In this document: positions 7,566-15,062 of the stretch, in pieces
Layout: each line of letters opens with the position of its first letter
Position numbering within the stretch: position 1 is the stretch's first letter
Translations under genes and position numbers: made by a program
NCBI GenBank assembly: GCA_030146405.1
Contig: JASLBS010000099.1
Span: 1 to 27,282 of the forward strand
DNA length: 27,282 nt
Origin: Arthrobacter sp.
Lineage (GTDB): Bacteria; Actinomycetota; Actinomycetes; Actinomycetales; Micrococcaceae
Direction of reading: 5' to 3'
Notes under the pieces: model-generated
Told to the model about the DNA's origin: nothing
Database searches by the model: none
The model's input: the letters and a program-made list of their open reading frames with translations, nothing else

Positions 7566-9346
7566 GTAATGACACCCTTTTCGGTGCCGGTGCAACCCTG
7601 CCTCCCGCATACCCGGAGCGCGCTGCCTGGGGTACCGCCCCCAAACTGCGCCAGTGGCAGAGCGAGGCGCTGGAGAAGTACTTCCAGGCATCCCCGAGCG
7701 ATTTCCTCGCCGTGGCCACCCCCGGAGCCGGCAAGACGACGTTCGCGCTCCGCGTCGCCACAGAGTTGGTGGAGCGGGGCGTCATCAACCGGATCACCGT
7801 CGTCGCCCCCACCGATCACCTGAAGCGCCAGTGGGCCGATGCCGCAGCGAGGGTGGGTCTTGCGATCGACCCCAACTTCAAGAACGCCGACGGCCGCCAC
7901 GGTGGTGCGTTCATCGGCGTCGCGGTGACGTACGCGCAGGTGGCCAGCAAGCCGATGCTGCATCGTGCCAAGACCGAGGCCGCCAGGACGCTGGTGATCC
8001 TCGACGAGATCCACCACGGTGGGGACGCCCTCTCCTGGGGTGACGGTATCCGTGAGGCGTTCGAACCCGCGGCGCGGCGGCTCGCCCTCACCGGTACACC
8101 CTTCCGTTCGGACACGGCGGCCATCCCCTTCGTGGAGTACGCCGAGGATCGTGACGGCATCCGCCGCTCGAAGGCGGACTACACCTACGGCTACGGCCAG
8201 GCGCTCCGCGACCATGTGGTCCGGCCCGTGATGTTCATGGCGTACTCGGGCCAGATGCGTTGGCGCACCAGCGATGGTGAGGAGATGGCGGCGTCACTCG
8301 GTGAGGCGGTCACCAAGGACATCACGGCGCAGGCCTGGCGAACGGCACTGAACCCGACGGGGGAGTGGATCCCCAGTGTTCTGGCCGCAGCGGACAAGCG
8401 GCTCACGGAGATGCGCCGCACCGTGCCCGACGCCGGCGGCCTGGTGATCGCGACGGACCATGACGACGCGCGGGCCTACGCCGGCCAGCTCAAGCGGATC
8501 ACGGGGGAGTCCCCGACGGTGATCCTGTCCGACGATGCGAAGGCGTCCTCGAAGATCGAGGATTTCTCCGAGGGCGAGAAGCGCTGGATGGTGGCCGTGC
8601 GCATGGTGTCGGAGGGTGTCGACGTGCCGCGCCTCGCCGTGGGCGTGTATGCCACCTCGACGGCCACACCCCTGTTCTTCGCCCAGGCGGTGGGTCGGTA
8701 CGTACGGGCACGACGGCGTGGCGAGACGGCGTCGATCTTCCTGCCCTCGGTGCCGAACCTCATGGCGCTCGCCAATCAGCTCGAGATGGAGCGTGACCAC
8801 GCCCTCGACCGACCGGAGAAGGACGATGAGGGATTCGGTCTCGAGGACGGTCTGATGGAGGCGGCGAACCGGGAGGACAAGGCGTCCGACGGGCTGACCA
8901 AGCAGAAGTTCGAAGCCCTCGAATCCCAGGCGTCCTTCGACCGCGTGCTGTACGACGGCGGCGAGTTCGGGACCGGCGGTGAGATGGGAAGCGAGGACGA
9001 GCAGGACTTCCTCGGGATCCCCGGTCTGCTCGATGCCGACCAGGTGGGCCAGCTCCTGCGTCAGCGCCAGCACGAGCAGCAGTCACGCCGGAAGGCGAGG
9101 GGACCGGCGTCGGGGGCGATCCCGGCTCCCGAGCCGCTCGTCGTCGATCACCGGCAGTTGACGGAGCTGCGCGGCCAGCTCGCCAAGAACGTCTCGGCCT
9201 GGGCGGCCCGCACGGGGATGCCCCACGGGCAGGTGCACACGGAGCTCCGGCGCCAGTGCGGAGGGCCGGCCGTCGCGCAGGCGAACGAGGAGCAGCTCCA
9301 GAGCAGGTTGCGGAAGCTGCAGGACTGGTTCATCGGCAAGAAGTAA
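7562..9346 (+). CDS. DEAD/DEAH-box superfamily 2 helicase
   Basis: A 594-residue SF2 helicase. Visible in order are LRQWQ (29-33) like a Q-motif, Walker A TPGAGKTT (53-60), motif Ia APTDHLKRQW (82-91), the Walker B box DEIH (148-151), motif III TGTPFR (177-182), and in the second RecA-like domain the motif V/VI region SEGVDVPRL followed by QAVGRYVR, with the arginine finger. After about residue 410 comes an acidic linker and a C-terminal region (about 525-594) with a helical LRGQLAKNVSAWAARTG motif that I cannot name. It probably acts on DNA or RNA in the cytoplasm. The GTG start overlaps the MFS stop. Transcription likely ends at the hairpin 34 nt downstream of the stop. Confidence 0.88.
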   Translation: MSNDTLFGAGATLPPAYPERAAWGTAPKLRQWQSEALEKYFQASPSDFLAVATPGAGKTTFALRVATELVERGVINRITVVAPTDHLKRQWADAAARVGLAIDPNFKNADGRHGGAFIGVAVTYAQVASKPMLHRAKTEAARTLVILDEIHHGGDALSWGDGIREAFEPAARRLALTGTPFRSDTAAIPFVEYAEDRDGIRRSKADYTYGYGQALRDHVVRPVMFMAYSGQMRWRTSDGEEMAASLGEAVTKDITAQAWRTALNPTGEWIPSVLAAADKRLTEMRRTVPDAGGLVIATDHDDARAYAGQLKRITGESPTVILSDDAKASSKIEDFSEGEKRWMVAVRMVSEGVDVPRLAVGVYATSTATPLFFAQAVGRYVRARRRGETASIFLPSVPNLMALANQLEMERDHALDRPEKDDEGFGLEDGLMEAANREDKASDGLTKQKFEALESQASFDRVLYDGGEFGTGGEMGSEDEQDFLGIPGLLDADQVGQLLRQRQHEQQSRRKARGPASGAIPAPEPLVVDHRQLTELRGQLAKNVSAWAARTGMPHGQVHTELRRQCGGPAVAQANEEQLQSRLRKLQDWFIGKK

Positions 9347-9379
9347 GGCACTCAGCGGAGCTGCCACGGCGCCGGGCAC

Positions 9380-9415
9380 GAGGAAGGGCGGGGGTACGGG
9401 CCCCCGCCCTTCCTC
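9380..9415. terminator. perfect 15-bp GC-rich hairpin, bidirectional terminator
   Basis: The left arm 9380-9394 and right arm 9401-9415 are exact reverse complements around a 6-nt loop (TACGGG). It lies between the stops of the convergent helicase and nicotinamidase genes. There is no real U-tract on either strand, as is common for actinobacterial terminators. Confidence 0.8.
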
Positions 9416-9421
9416 CTTCTG

Positions 9422-10045
9422 CTAGCGCACCAGCTCGACGCCGGCTGTTTCCATCTCCTCGAACGCCTCCGCCACCTTCTCCTCGTGGACACCCCGCGTG
9501 AGCTCGGTGAGCAGCGTGACCGAGTACCCGGCCTGCAGTGCGTCCAGGGCGGTGGCCCGCACGCAGAAGTCGGCGGCCAGGCCGGCGACCACCACCTCGT
9601 CGACGTCGTGGTCCCGCAGCCAGTCGTCGAGCGTCAGGAGATCCTCGTCGGCCTCCACGGGGCTCGCGCCGAGTTTCTGCTCGCCGGTGGGCACTTCGTC
9701 GTCCGGCGCCTTGACGCCCTCGAAGCCCGAGTACGCGGCTTCGAACTGACCCTTGCGGAAGACGGCGTCGATGCTTTCCGTGTCGAGGTCACGGTGGAAC
9801 TCGGCGCCCTTCGTGTCCGCGACGCAGTGGACGGGCCAGGACTCCGCGTAGTCCGGGGTCTCGGAGAAATGGGTCCCGGGGTCGATGTGCCAGTCCTGCG
9901 TCGCGACGATGTAGTCGTACGAGCCGGACTGTTCGTCGATGTGGTCGCTGATGTCCGAGGCGACCCGCGCGCCGCCCTCGACGGCGAGTGAGCCTCCCTC
10001 GCAGAAGTCGTTCTGCACGTCCACGATGATCAGTGCGCGCGTCAT
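9422..10045 (-). CDS. pncA: nicotinamidase (isochorismatase family)
   Basis: A 207-residue cytoplasmic enzyme hydrolysing nicotinamide to nicotinate plus ammonia. The catalytic triad is visible: Asp9 in VDVQNDF, Lys98 in RKGQ, and the nucleophile Cys161 in ADFCVRAT. Metal ligands are Asp51 and His53 (QDWH) and His73 (WPVHCV). The YSGFEG loop (105-110) is followed by an acidic stretch about 20 residues longer than in mycobacterial PncA. The ATG overlaps the pncB stop as ATGA, and GAGGAGG lies just upstream inside pncB, so translation is coupled. Its product feeds PncB, making a two-step salvage route from nicotinamide to NaMN. In mycobacteria this enzyme type activates pyrazinamide. Confidence 0.92.
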   Translation of the reverse strand: MTRALIIVDVQNDFCEGGSLAVEGGARVASDISDHIDEQSGSYDYIVATQDWHIDPGTHFSETPDYAESWPVHCVADTKGAEFHRDLDTESIDAVFRKGQFEAAYSGFEGVKAPDDEVPTGEQKLGASPVEADEDLLTLDDWLRDHDVDEVVVAGLAADFCVRATALDALQAGYSVTLLTELTRGVHEEKVAEAFEEMETAGVELVR

Positions 10046-11409
10046 GGTGCTGCCTCCTCGTACTCGGTGGGAAGAACTGCTTCTCCGCGCTGCAGGCGCC
10101 GGACGGCGCCCGGAAGTTCGGCCATGGATTCCTGGTGCCGCCCGGCTGCGCGGGTCACGGCATCCGGTCCGGTCCAGCCGGGGAGCACCTCGCCGTCCTG
10201 CACGAAGCAGTGCAGGAGATTACGGCCGTTCCCGGTGGGGGTAGTTCCGATCCCGATCACCTCGGCCTGCGCCGTTCCTCGCTCGTCGAAGCGGCGGGAC
10301 GCCTGCTTGAGTCCACCGACCGACGCCTTGTTCTTCGCGGCCTTGGCGACGGAGATGAACCGGCCGTCGTCGTCCTGCCGGCTGACGAGCTTGTAGACCA
10401 TGCCCGCCGTCGGTGCCCCCGAGCCCGTGACCAGCGAAGTCCCCACGCCGTAGGAGTCGACGGGCGCCGAGGCGAGCAGGCCGATCGCGAACTCGTCGAG
10501 GTCCGAGGTGACCACGATCCGCGTCTCGCTGTTCCCGAGCTCGTCGAGGAGCTGGCGTACCCAGCGGGCCTGTGCCACGAGGTCGCCGGAATCGAGCCTG
10601 ACCGCCCCCAGCTCGGCGCCCGCGACCTCGACGGCGGTGCGCACCCCCTGCTCGACGTCGTAGGTGTCGACCAGGAGTGAGGTGCCCCTCCCGAGGGAGG
10701 CGACCTGCGCCTCGAAGGCGGCGCGCTCCGAATCGTGCAGGAGGGTGAAGGAGTGTGCCGCGGTGCCCACCGTCGGGAGGCCGTAGCGACGGCCTGCCTC
10801 CAGGTTCGAGGTGCTCGCGAAGCCACCGATCACGGCGGCGCGGGCGGCGGCGACGGCGGCTTCCTCGTGCGTGCGCCGTGAGCCCATCTCGATGCAGGGG
10901 CGGCCCGACGCCGCGCTGGTCATCCGCGACGCGGCGGCGGCGATGGCGCTGTCATGGTTGAGGATCGACAGGATCAGTGTCTCGAGGATGCAGGCCTCGG
11001 CGAACGTCGACTCCACGGTGAGGATGGGGGAGTTGGGGAAGAACACCTCGCCCTCCGCGTAGCCGCTGATCGTTCCGGAGAAGGAGAAGTCGGCCAGCCA
11101 GGCGAGCGTGGTGTCGTCCACGATGCCCCGGTCGCTGAGGAAGGAGAGCTGCCCGTCGTCGAACCGGAAGCTGGACAGCTCCTCCAGCAGGCGTCCGGTA
11201 CCGGCCACCACTCCGTACCGTCGACCGGCAGGGAGGCGGCGGGCGAAGGCCTCGAAGACGGAGCGGCGGTGCGCGGCTCCCGAGTGGAGGGACGCCTGCA
11301 GCATGGTGAGTTCGTACTGGTCGGTGAAGAGCGCGCTGTTGGGCGGGCTCACCGGAGGCGGGGTGGTACCCGCCGGAGCAGGAGTCGGGGTGGTGGGGGC
11401 GTGGGTCAC
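10042..11409 (-). CDS. pncB: nicotinate phosphoribosyltransferase
   Basis: A 455-residue cytoplasmic enzyme that makes nicotinate mononucleotide from nicotinate and PRPP, with ATP hydrolysis, in the Preiss-Handler NAD salvage pathway. Family marks are LFTDQYELTM near the N-terminus (27-36), His219 in TAAHSFTLLHD (the likely phosphorylated histidine), and LDSGDL at 272-277. The frame stays open far upstream, but that part is antisense to clpS. The GTG at 11409 gives the normal length and sits 7 nt after a TATCGT -10-like hexamer. A Pro/Thr-rich N-terminal tail of about 24 residues precedes the domain. The gene is followed by pncA with a four-base overlap and is divergent from clpS, the same neighbourhood as Rv1330c-Rv1331 in M. 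tuberculosis. Confidence 0.92.
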   Translation of the reverse strand: MTHAPTTPTPAPAGTTPPPVSPPNSALFTDQYELTMLQASLHSGAAHRRSVFEAFARRLPAGRRYGVVAGTGRLLEELSSFRFDDGQLSFLSDRGIVDDTTLAWLADFSFSGTISGYAEGEVFFPNSPILTVESTFAEACILETLILSILNHDSAIAAAASRMTSAASGRPCIEMGSRRTHEEAAVAAARAAVIGGFASTSNLEAGRRYGLPTVGTAAHSFTLLHDSERAAFEAQVASLGRGTSLLVDTYDVEQGVRTAVEVAGAELGAVRLDSGDLVAQARWVRQLLDELGNSETRIVVTSDLDEFAIGLLASAPVDSYGVGTSLVTGSGAPTAGMVYKLVSRQDDDGRFISVAKAAKNKASVGGLKQASRRFDERGTAQAEVIGIGTTPTGNGRNLLHCFVQDGEVLPGWTGPDAVTRAAGRHQESMAELPGAVRRLQRGEAVLPTEYEEAAP

Positions 11410-11416
11410 CCTGAAA

Positions 11417-11422
11417 ACGATA
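11417..11422 (-). promoter_or_regulatory. -10 hexamer of pncB-pncA (leaderless type)
   Basis: On the minus strand TATCGT ends 7 nt before the GTG at 11409. It supports the GTG start over any upstream extension. Confidence 0.5.
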
Positions 11423-11474
11423 GCGGTGCGTTCGCTGTGTGAGTACCCGGACGCTTCGTGGGGGTGACCGCACC

Positions 11475-11480
11475 TAGGAT
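11475..11480 (+). promoter_or_regulatory. -10-like TAGGAT before clpS
   Basis: TAGGAT ends 7 nt before the ATG at 11488. The same bases contain AGGA, which could instead be a ribosome site 8 nt from the start, so the reading is ambiguous. Confidence 0.35.
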
Positions 11481-11487
11481 GGAAGCC

Positions 11488-11796
11488 ATGACAGTAGGCT
11501 TCGCGACCGGCACGGACACGCAGGAAGAGGTGCGGACCACCGAGGAAACGGATCTGGACCAGCCCTGGGTGGTGGTGGTCTGGAACGACCCGGTGAACCT
11601 GATGAGCTACGTCAGCTTCGTCTTCCAGAGCTACTTCGGGTACAGCGAGGCGAAGGCACGCACGCTGATGCTCGAGGTCCACGAGTTGGGCCGCTCCGCC
11701 GTTGCCTCCGGCACGCGCGAGAAAGTGGAGCAGGACACCGTGGCCCTCCATGCCTACGGACTGTGGGCCACCTTCGAGAAGGCCGGGAGCGAGTAG
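11488..11796 (+). CDS. clpS: ATP-dependent Clp protease adaptor ClpS
   Basis: A 102-residue adaptor that delivers N-degron substrates to the ClpA/ClpC-type unfoldase of the Clp protease. A flexible acidic N-terminal tail (about 1-25) precedes the core. The N-end pocket residues are visible as WNDPVNLMSY (32-41, with Asn33 and Asp34) and His65 in LMLEVHELG; the Pro after Asp34 is the usual actinobacterial form. The ATG at 11488 is preferred over an in-frame ATG three codons earlier because AGGA at 11476-11479 or a -10 TAGGAT is correctly placed for it. DUF2017 follows after 4 nt, the conserved actinobacterial pairing. Confidence 0.93.
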   Translation: MTVGFATGTDTQEEVRTTEETDLDQPWVVVVWNDPVNLMSYVSFVFQSYFGYSEAKARTLMLEVHELGRSAVASGTREKVEQDTVALHAYGLWATFEKAGSE

Positions 11797-11800
11797 GCGT

Positions 11801-12376
11801 ATGGCGAAACCGTTCAGATCGACGCGACGCGGCATCACCGGGGCCCTCGAGCCCGGGGAGGCGCGGCTGCTCGGGGCGCTGCTGGATGACGTCATCTCCA
11901 TGCTGGAACCCGAGACAGGTCCGAGCGAGGATCCGCTGGCCGCCCTCGTGGGGATGGCCGGCAGCGACGCAGAGACCGCCGCCCCCGACGATTCCGCGGT
12001 CCGGCGCCTCCTGCCCGACGCGGTACGCGGCGACGACGACGAAGCGCTCTCCTTCCGCCGGCTCACCGAGCGTTCCCTGCGTGAACAGAAGATCGGTGCC
12101 CTGCGCAGCAGTGCGCTGATGATCGAGTCCAGCCCGATGTCGCTCAACGAGGAGCAGGCCAGGCACCTGGCGCAGGCGTTGAACGATGTGCGTCTCGTGC
12201 TCGCCGATCGGCTCAGCATCACCACGGAGGAGGATGCCGAGCGCCTCCACGAGGTGGCCGACTCGAAGGATGTCGAGGACGTGGAATCGTACCTGGCACT
12301 GGTCTACAACTTCGTCACCTGGCTGCAGGAGTCGCTGGTACAGGCGATGCTGAAGGGTTTCCGGCTGGAGCGCTGA
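11801..12376 (+). CDS. DUF2017 family protein
   Basis: A 191-residue, acidic, mostly helical soluble protein with a basic N-terminus (MAKPFRSTRRG). It matches the actinobacterial DUF2017 family by length and by its conserved position directly after clpS; the equivalent M. tuberculosis gene is next to clpS (Rv1331). Its biochemical role is unknown to me, and the pairing only suggests a link with ClpS-dependent proteolysis. No catalytic motif, signal peptide or membrane helix is visible. The start is the ATG 4 nt after the clpS stop; the longer open frame would translate clpS sequence out of frame. The gene ends 107 nt before murI. Confidence 0.8.
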   Translation: MAKPFRSTRRGITGALEPGEARLLGALLDDVISMLEPETGPSEDPLAALVGMAGSDAETAAPDDSAVRRLLPDAVRGDDDEALSFRRLTERSLREQKIGALRSSALMIESSPMSLNEEQARHLAQALNDVRLVLADRLSITTEEDAERLHEVADSKDVEDVESYLALVYNFVTWLQESLVQAMLKGFRLER

Positions 12377-12483
12377 TCCCGAGGACGCCCGACCGAGCGG
12401 GTGTGCCGGCGGGCAACGCTGTGACAAAAACCACGGATCGACGAATAGTTTTAGTCGGCGACACGTCATATTGTCGGAGGATC

Positions 12484-13392
12484 ATGAGCCCAGAGTCAGT
12501 GAACACGGACCGCAGCGCAGCGCCGATCGGAATCTTCGACTCGGGCGTCGGTGGTCTGACCGTGGCCCGAGCGGTCATCGACCAGCTCCCGCACGAATCG
12601 ATCATCTACGTCGGTGACACCGCGAACGGGCCCTACGGACCCCTTCCGATCGCCCAGGTACGGGCGCACGCGCTCACGGTGATGGACGAACTCGTGGACT
12701 CGGGCGTCAAGCTCCTCGTGATCGCGTGCAACTCGGCTTCCGCCGCGGTGCTCCGCGACGCACGTGAGCGGTACACCGCGCACTACGGCATCCCGGTCAT
12801 CGAAGTGATCCAGCCCGCCGTCCGCCGGGCGGTCGCGTCCACGCGGTCCGGCCGGATCGGTGTCATCGGCACCTCCGCGACGGTCGGCTCCCGCGCCTAC
12901 GACGACACCTTCGCCGCCGCACCGCATCTGCACCTCACATCGGTGGCCTGCCCTGCATTCGTGGAGTTCGTGGAGGCCGGCGTCACCGGTGGTGACGCAC
13001 TGTTGCGGACGGCGCAGGAGTACCTCCAGCCGCTCAAGGACGCCGACGTCGACACCCTGGTGCTCGGCTGCACGCACTACCCCCTGCTCACGGGCGCGAT
13101 CTCCTACGTGATGGGCGATGCAGTCACCCTCGTGTCCAGTGCCGAGGAGACCGCCAAGGACGTGTACCGGGCGTTGGTCTCGCACGGCCTGGAGCGGGAC
13201 AACACGGCGACGGCAGTCCACCGCTTCATCGCCACGGGGGACGCCGCGAGCTTCGAGGTGCTCGCCCGCCGTTTCCTCGGACCCGAGGTCCTCAGCGTGC
13301 AGCACGTAGACCATGTGGCCGCCCACTACCCCACCGGTAGCCTCGCGCGGATCACACCCGACATGGTCGCCGCCGGATCGCCGCGACCATGA
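12484..13392 (+). CDS. murI: glutamate racemase
   Basis: A 302-residue cofactor-independent racemase that makes D-glutamate for peptidoglycan. IGIFDSGVGGLT (15-26) starts the first domain. The two catalytic cysteines are Cys82 in ACNSAS and Cys196 in GCTHYP. The ATG at 12484 follows GGAGG at 12476-12480 with a short 3-nt gap; earlier in-frame codons would add residues with no similarity to the family. The stop overlaps the next start as ATGA, so it is coupled to the phosphodiesterase gene. In M. tuberculosis the same order is Rv1338 (murI), Rv1339, rphA, Rv1341. The upstream 12377-12483 has A/T-rich patches that could hold a promoter, but none is clear. Confidence 0.94.
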   Translation: MSPESVNTDRSAAPIGIFDSGVGGLTVARAVIDQLPHESIIYVGDTANGPYGPLPIAQVRAHALTVMDELVDSGVKLLVIACNSASAAVLRDARERYTAHYGIPVIEVIQPAVRRAVASTRSGRIGVIGTSATVGSRAYDDTFAAAPHLHLTSVACPAFVEFVEAGVTGGDALLRTAQEYLQPLKDADVDTLVLGCTHYPLLTGAISYVMGDAVTLVSSAEETAKDVYRALVSHGLERDNTATAVHRFIATGDAASFEVLARRFLGPEVLSVQHVDHVAAHYPTGSLARITPDMVAAGSPRP

Positions 13393-14186
13393 AGCTCACG
13401 ATCGTTGGGTGCAGCGGATCCTTCCCCGGCCCGCAGTCACCGGCCTCCTGCTATCTCCTCAGTGCCACCTGGGAGGGCCGCACCTGGCGGATCCTCCTCG
13501 ATCTGGGGAACGGTTCGCTCGGCGCTCTCCAGCGCTACATGGACCTGCGGGAGATCGACGCCGTCCTGCTGTCCCACCTGCACCCGGACCACTGCATGGA
13601 TCTGTGCGGCCTGCACGTGGCCGTCCACTGGGATCCTTCCGGGTGGGGCCTACCCCGGATCCCGGTCTGGGGGCCGGCCGCCACGGCGGACAGGATGGCG
13701 AGCGCCTACGGCCTGGACCCCGAGCCGGGCATGCACGAGGACTTCGACTTCCGGTCCTGGAGCGAACGTGCACCCATCTCGGTGGGCCCGTTCACCATCA
13801 CCCCGTTCCGGGTACTGCATCCGATCGAGGAAGCGTACGCGCTCCGTGTGGAGGTCGCCGAGCCGGACGAGCACGGGGTTCCGCGATCCCATGTGCTGAC
13901 CTACTCGGGGGACACCGACACCTGCGCGGGGCTCGTCGACGCTGCGCAGGACGCGGACGTCTTCCTCTGCGAAGCCGCTTTCCACGAGGGCCGGGACGAC
14001 GCCATCTCCGGCGTGCACCTGACCGGCAAGCGTGCGGGAGCGGTGGCGCGGGAGGCTTCCGCGAAGCGCCTGCTCCTCACGCACCTGCCGGTCTGGAACG
14101 ACGCGAACGTCGCGATCGGTGAGGCACGCCAGAGCTACGACGGCTCCCTCGCCGTGGCTGTGGCAGGAGTCTCCTACACCGTCTGA
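13389..14186 (+). CDS. MBL-fold hydrolase, Rv1339-type cyclic-nucleotide phosphodiesterase
   Basis: A 265-residue metallo-beta-lactamase-fold protein. The metal motif HxHxDH is present as SHLHPDH (His63, His65, Asp67, His68), with further ligands likely in YSGDTDTC and in the later THLPVWN. By fold and by position between murI and rph it corresponds to M. tuberculosis Rv1339, which has been described as an atypical class II cAMP phosphodiesterase. That function is inferred here by synteny and family and not seen directly; an RNase Z-like nuclease is the main alternative, although the dedicated tRNA-binding arm is not evident. The ATG overlaps the murI stop by four bases. No signal peptide is present, so it is cytoplasmic. 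Confidence 0.82.
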   Translation: MKLTIVGCSGSFPGPQSPASCYLLSATWEGRTWRILLDLGNGSLGALQRYMDLREIDAVLLSHLHPDHCMDLCGLHVAVHWDPSGWGLPRIPVWGPAATADRMASAYGLDPEPGMHEDFDFRSWSERAPISVGPFTITPFRVLHPIEEAYALRVEVAEPDEHGVPRSHVLTYSGDTDTCAGLVDAAQDADVFLCEAAFHEGRDDAISGVHLTGKRAGAVAREASAKRLLLTHLPVWNDANVAIGEARQSYDGSLAVAVAGVSYTV

Positions 14187-14263
14187 GGTTCCGGTGCACA
14201 GGGTACCGGGCGCACGTGGAGCCGGTAGTGCCCGATGCCGCTGTCACCGTGTGTGCTCCCGTC

Positions 14264-14269
14264 TAGACT
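14264..14269 (+). promoter_or_regulatory. -10 hexamer of rph (leaderless type)
   Basis: TAGACT, within TAGACTGG, ends 7 nt before the ATG at 14277. CTGTCA at 14241-14246, with a 17-nt spacer, is a four-of-six match to the -35 consensus. This would let rph-rdgB be transcribed independently of murI. Confidence 0.6.
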
Positions 14270-14276
14270 GGCATCC

Positions 14277-15062
14277 ATGAGCTCCCCGAACACCTCCGCC
14301 CTGCCCTCCTCCGGTTCCGACGCCCCGGTCCGCGCGGACGGGAGGACCCCTGACCAGCTCCGCGCCATCAGCATCACCCGGGGCTGGTCGAAGCAGGCCG
14401 AGGGATCCGCCCTGATCGAGTTCGGCAACACCCGGGTCCTCTGCACGGCCTCCCTGACCAGCGGCGTACCCCGGTGGCTCAAGGGCGAAGGGAAGGGCTG
14501 GGTGACCGCCGAGTACGCGATGCTGCCCCGGGCCACCAACACGCGCTCGGACCGCGAGTCCGTGAAGGGGAAGATCGGCGGGCGGACGCACGAGATCTCA
14601 CGCCTGATCGGCCGCTCCCTGCGATCCATCATCGACACCAAGGCGCTCGGTGAGAACACCATCGTGCTGGACTGCGACGTCCTGCAGGCCGACGGCGGCA
14701 CGCGGACCGCGGCGATCACCGGGGCCTACGTGGCGCTCGCCGATGCCATCCGGTACGCCAAGGACAAGAAGCTCATCCCCGCCTCCGCATCACCGCTGAC
14801 GGACACCGTCGCCGCCATCAGCGTGGGCATCATCGACGGTATCCCCATGCTCGACCTGCCCTACGTGGAGGACGTGCGGGCCGAGACGGACATGAACGTG
14901 GTGGTCACCGGATCGGGCAAGTTCGTCGAGGTGCAGGGGACCGCCGAAGGGGCGCCCTTCGATCGAGCGGAGCTCGACGCCCTCCTCGACCTCGCACTGC
15001 TCGGCACCGCCCAGCTGGCACAGATCCAGATCGACACGCTCAGGGATTCCTCGGGTGCCTGA
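14277..15062 (+). CDS. rph: ribonuclease PH
   Basis: A 261-residue phosphorolytic 3'-5' exoribonuclease that trims tRNA 3' ends using phosphate. After an 18-residue Ser/Pro-rich extension the conserved RADGRTPDQLR and RGWSKQAEGSALIEFGNTRVL begin. GWVTAEYAMLPRAT and the GRSLR region carry RNA- and phosphate-binding arginines, and the later FVEVQGTAEG segment is typical of the family. It forms a hexameric ring in known members. The ATG at 14277 is supported by the TAGACT box 7 nt upstream; an in-frame ATG 14 codons earlier is not. The end overlaps rdgB by eight bases, so the two are coupled, as in mycobacterial rphA-Rv1341. Confidence 0.95.
   Translation: MSSPNTSALPSSGSDAPVRADGRTPDQLRAISITRGWSKQAEGSALIEFGNTRVLCTASLTSGVPRWLKGEGKGWVTAEYAMLPRATNTRSDRESVKGKIGGRTHEISRLIGRSLRSIIDTKALGENTIVLDCDVLQADGGTRTAAITGAYVALADAIRYAKDKKLIPASASPLTDTVAAISVGIIDGIPMLDLPYVEDVRAETDMNVVVTGSGKFVEVQGTAEGAPFDRAELDALLDLALLGTAQLAQIQIDTLRDSSGA

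Noticed and set aside
11410..12225. N-terminal extension of pncB over the clpS-DUF2017 region.
   Set aside because: It would be antisense to two conserved genes. The GTG at 11409 gives the family length and has a correctly placed -10.
14204..14227. TACCGG/CCGGTA dyad between the phosphodiesterase gene and rph, considered as a terminator or riboswitch.
   Set aside because: Six-bp arms around a 12-nt loop with no further structure and no T-run.
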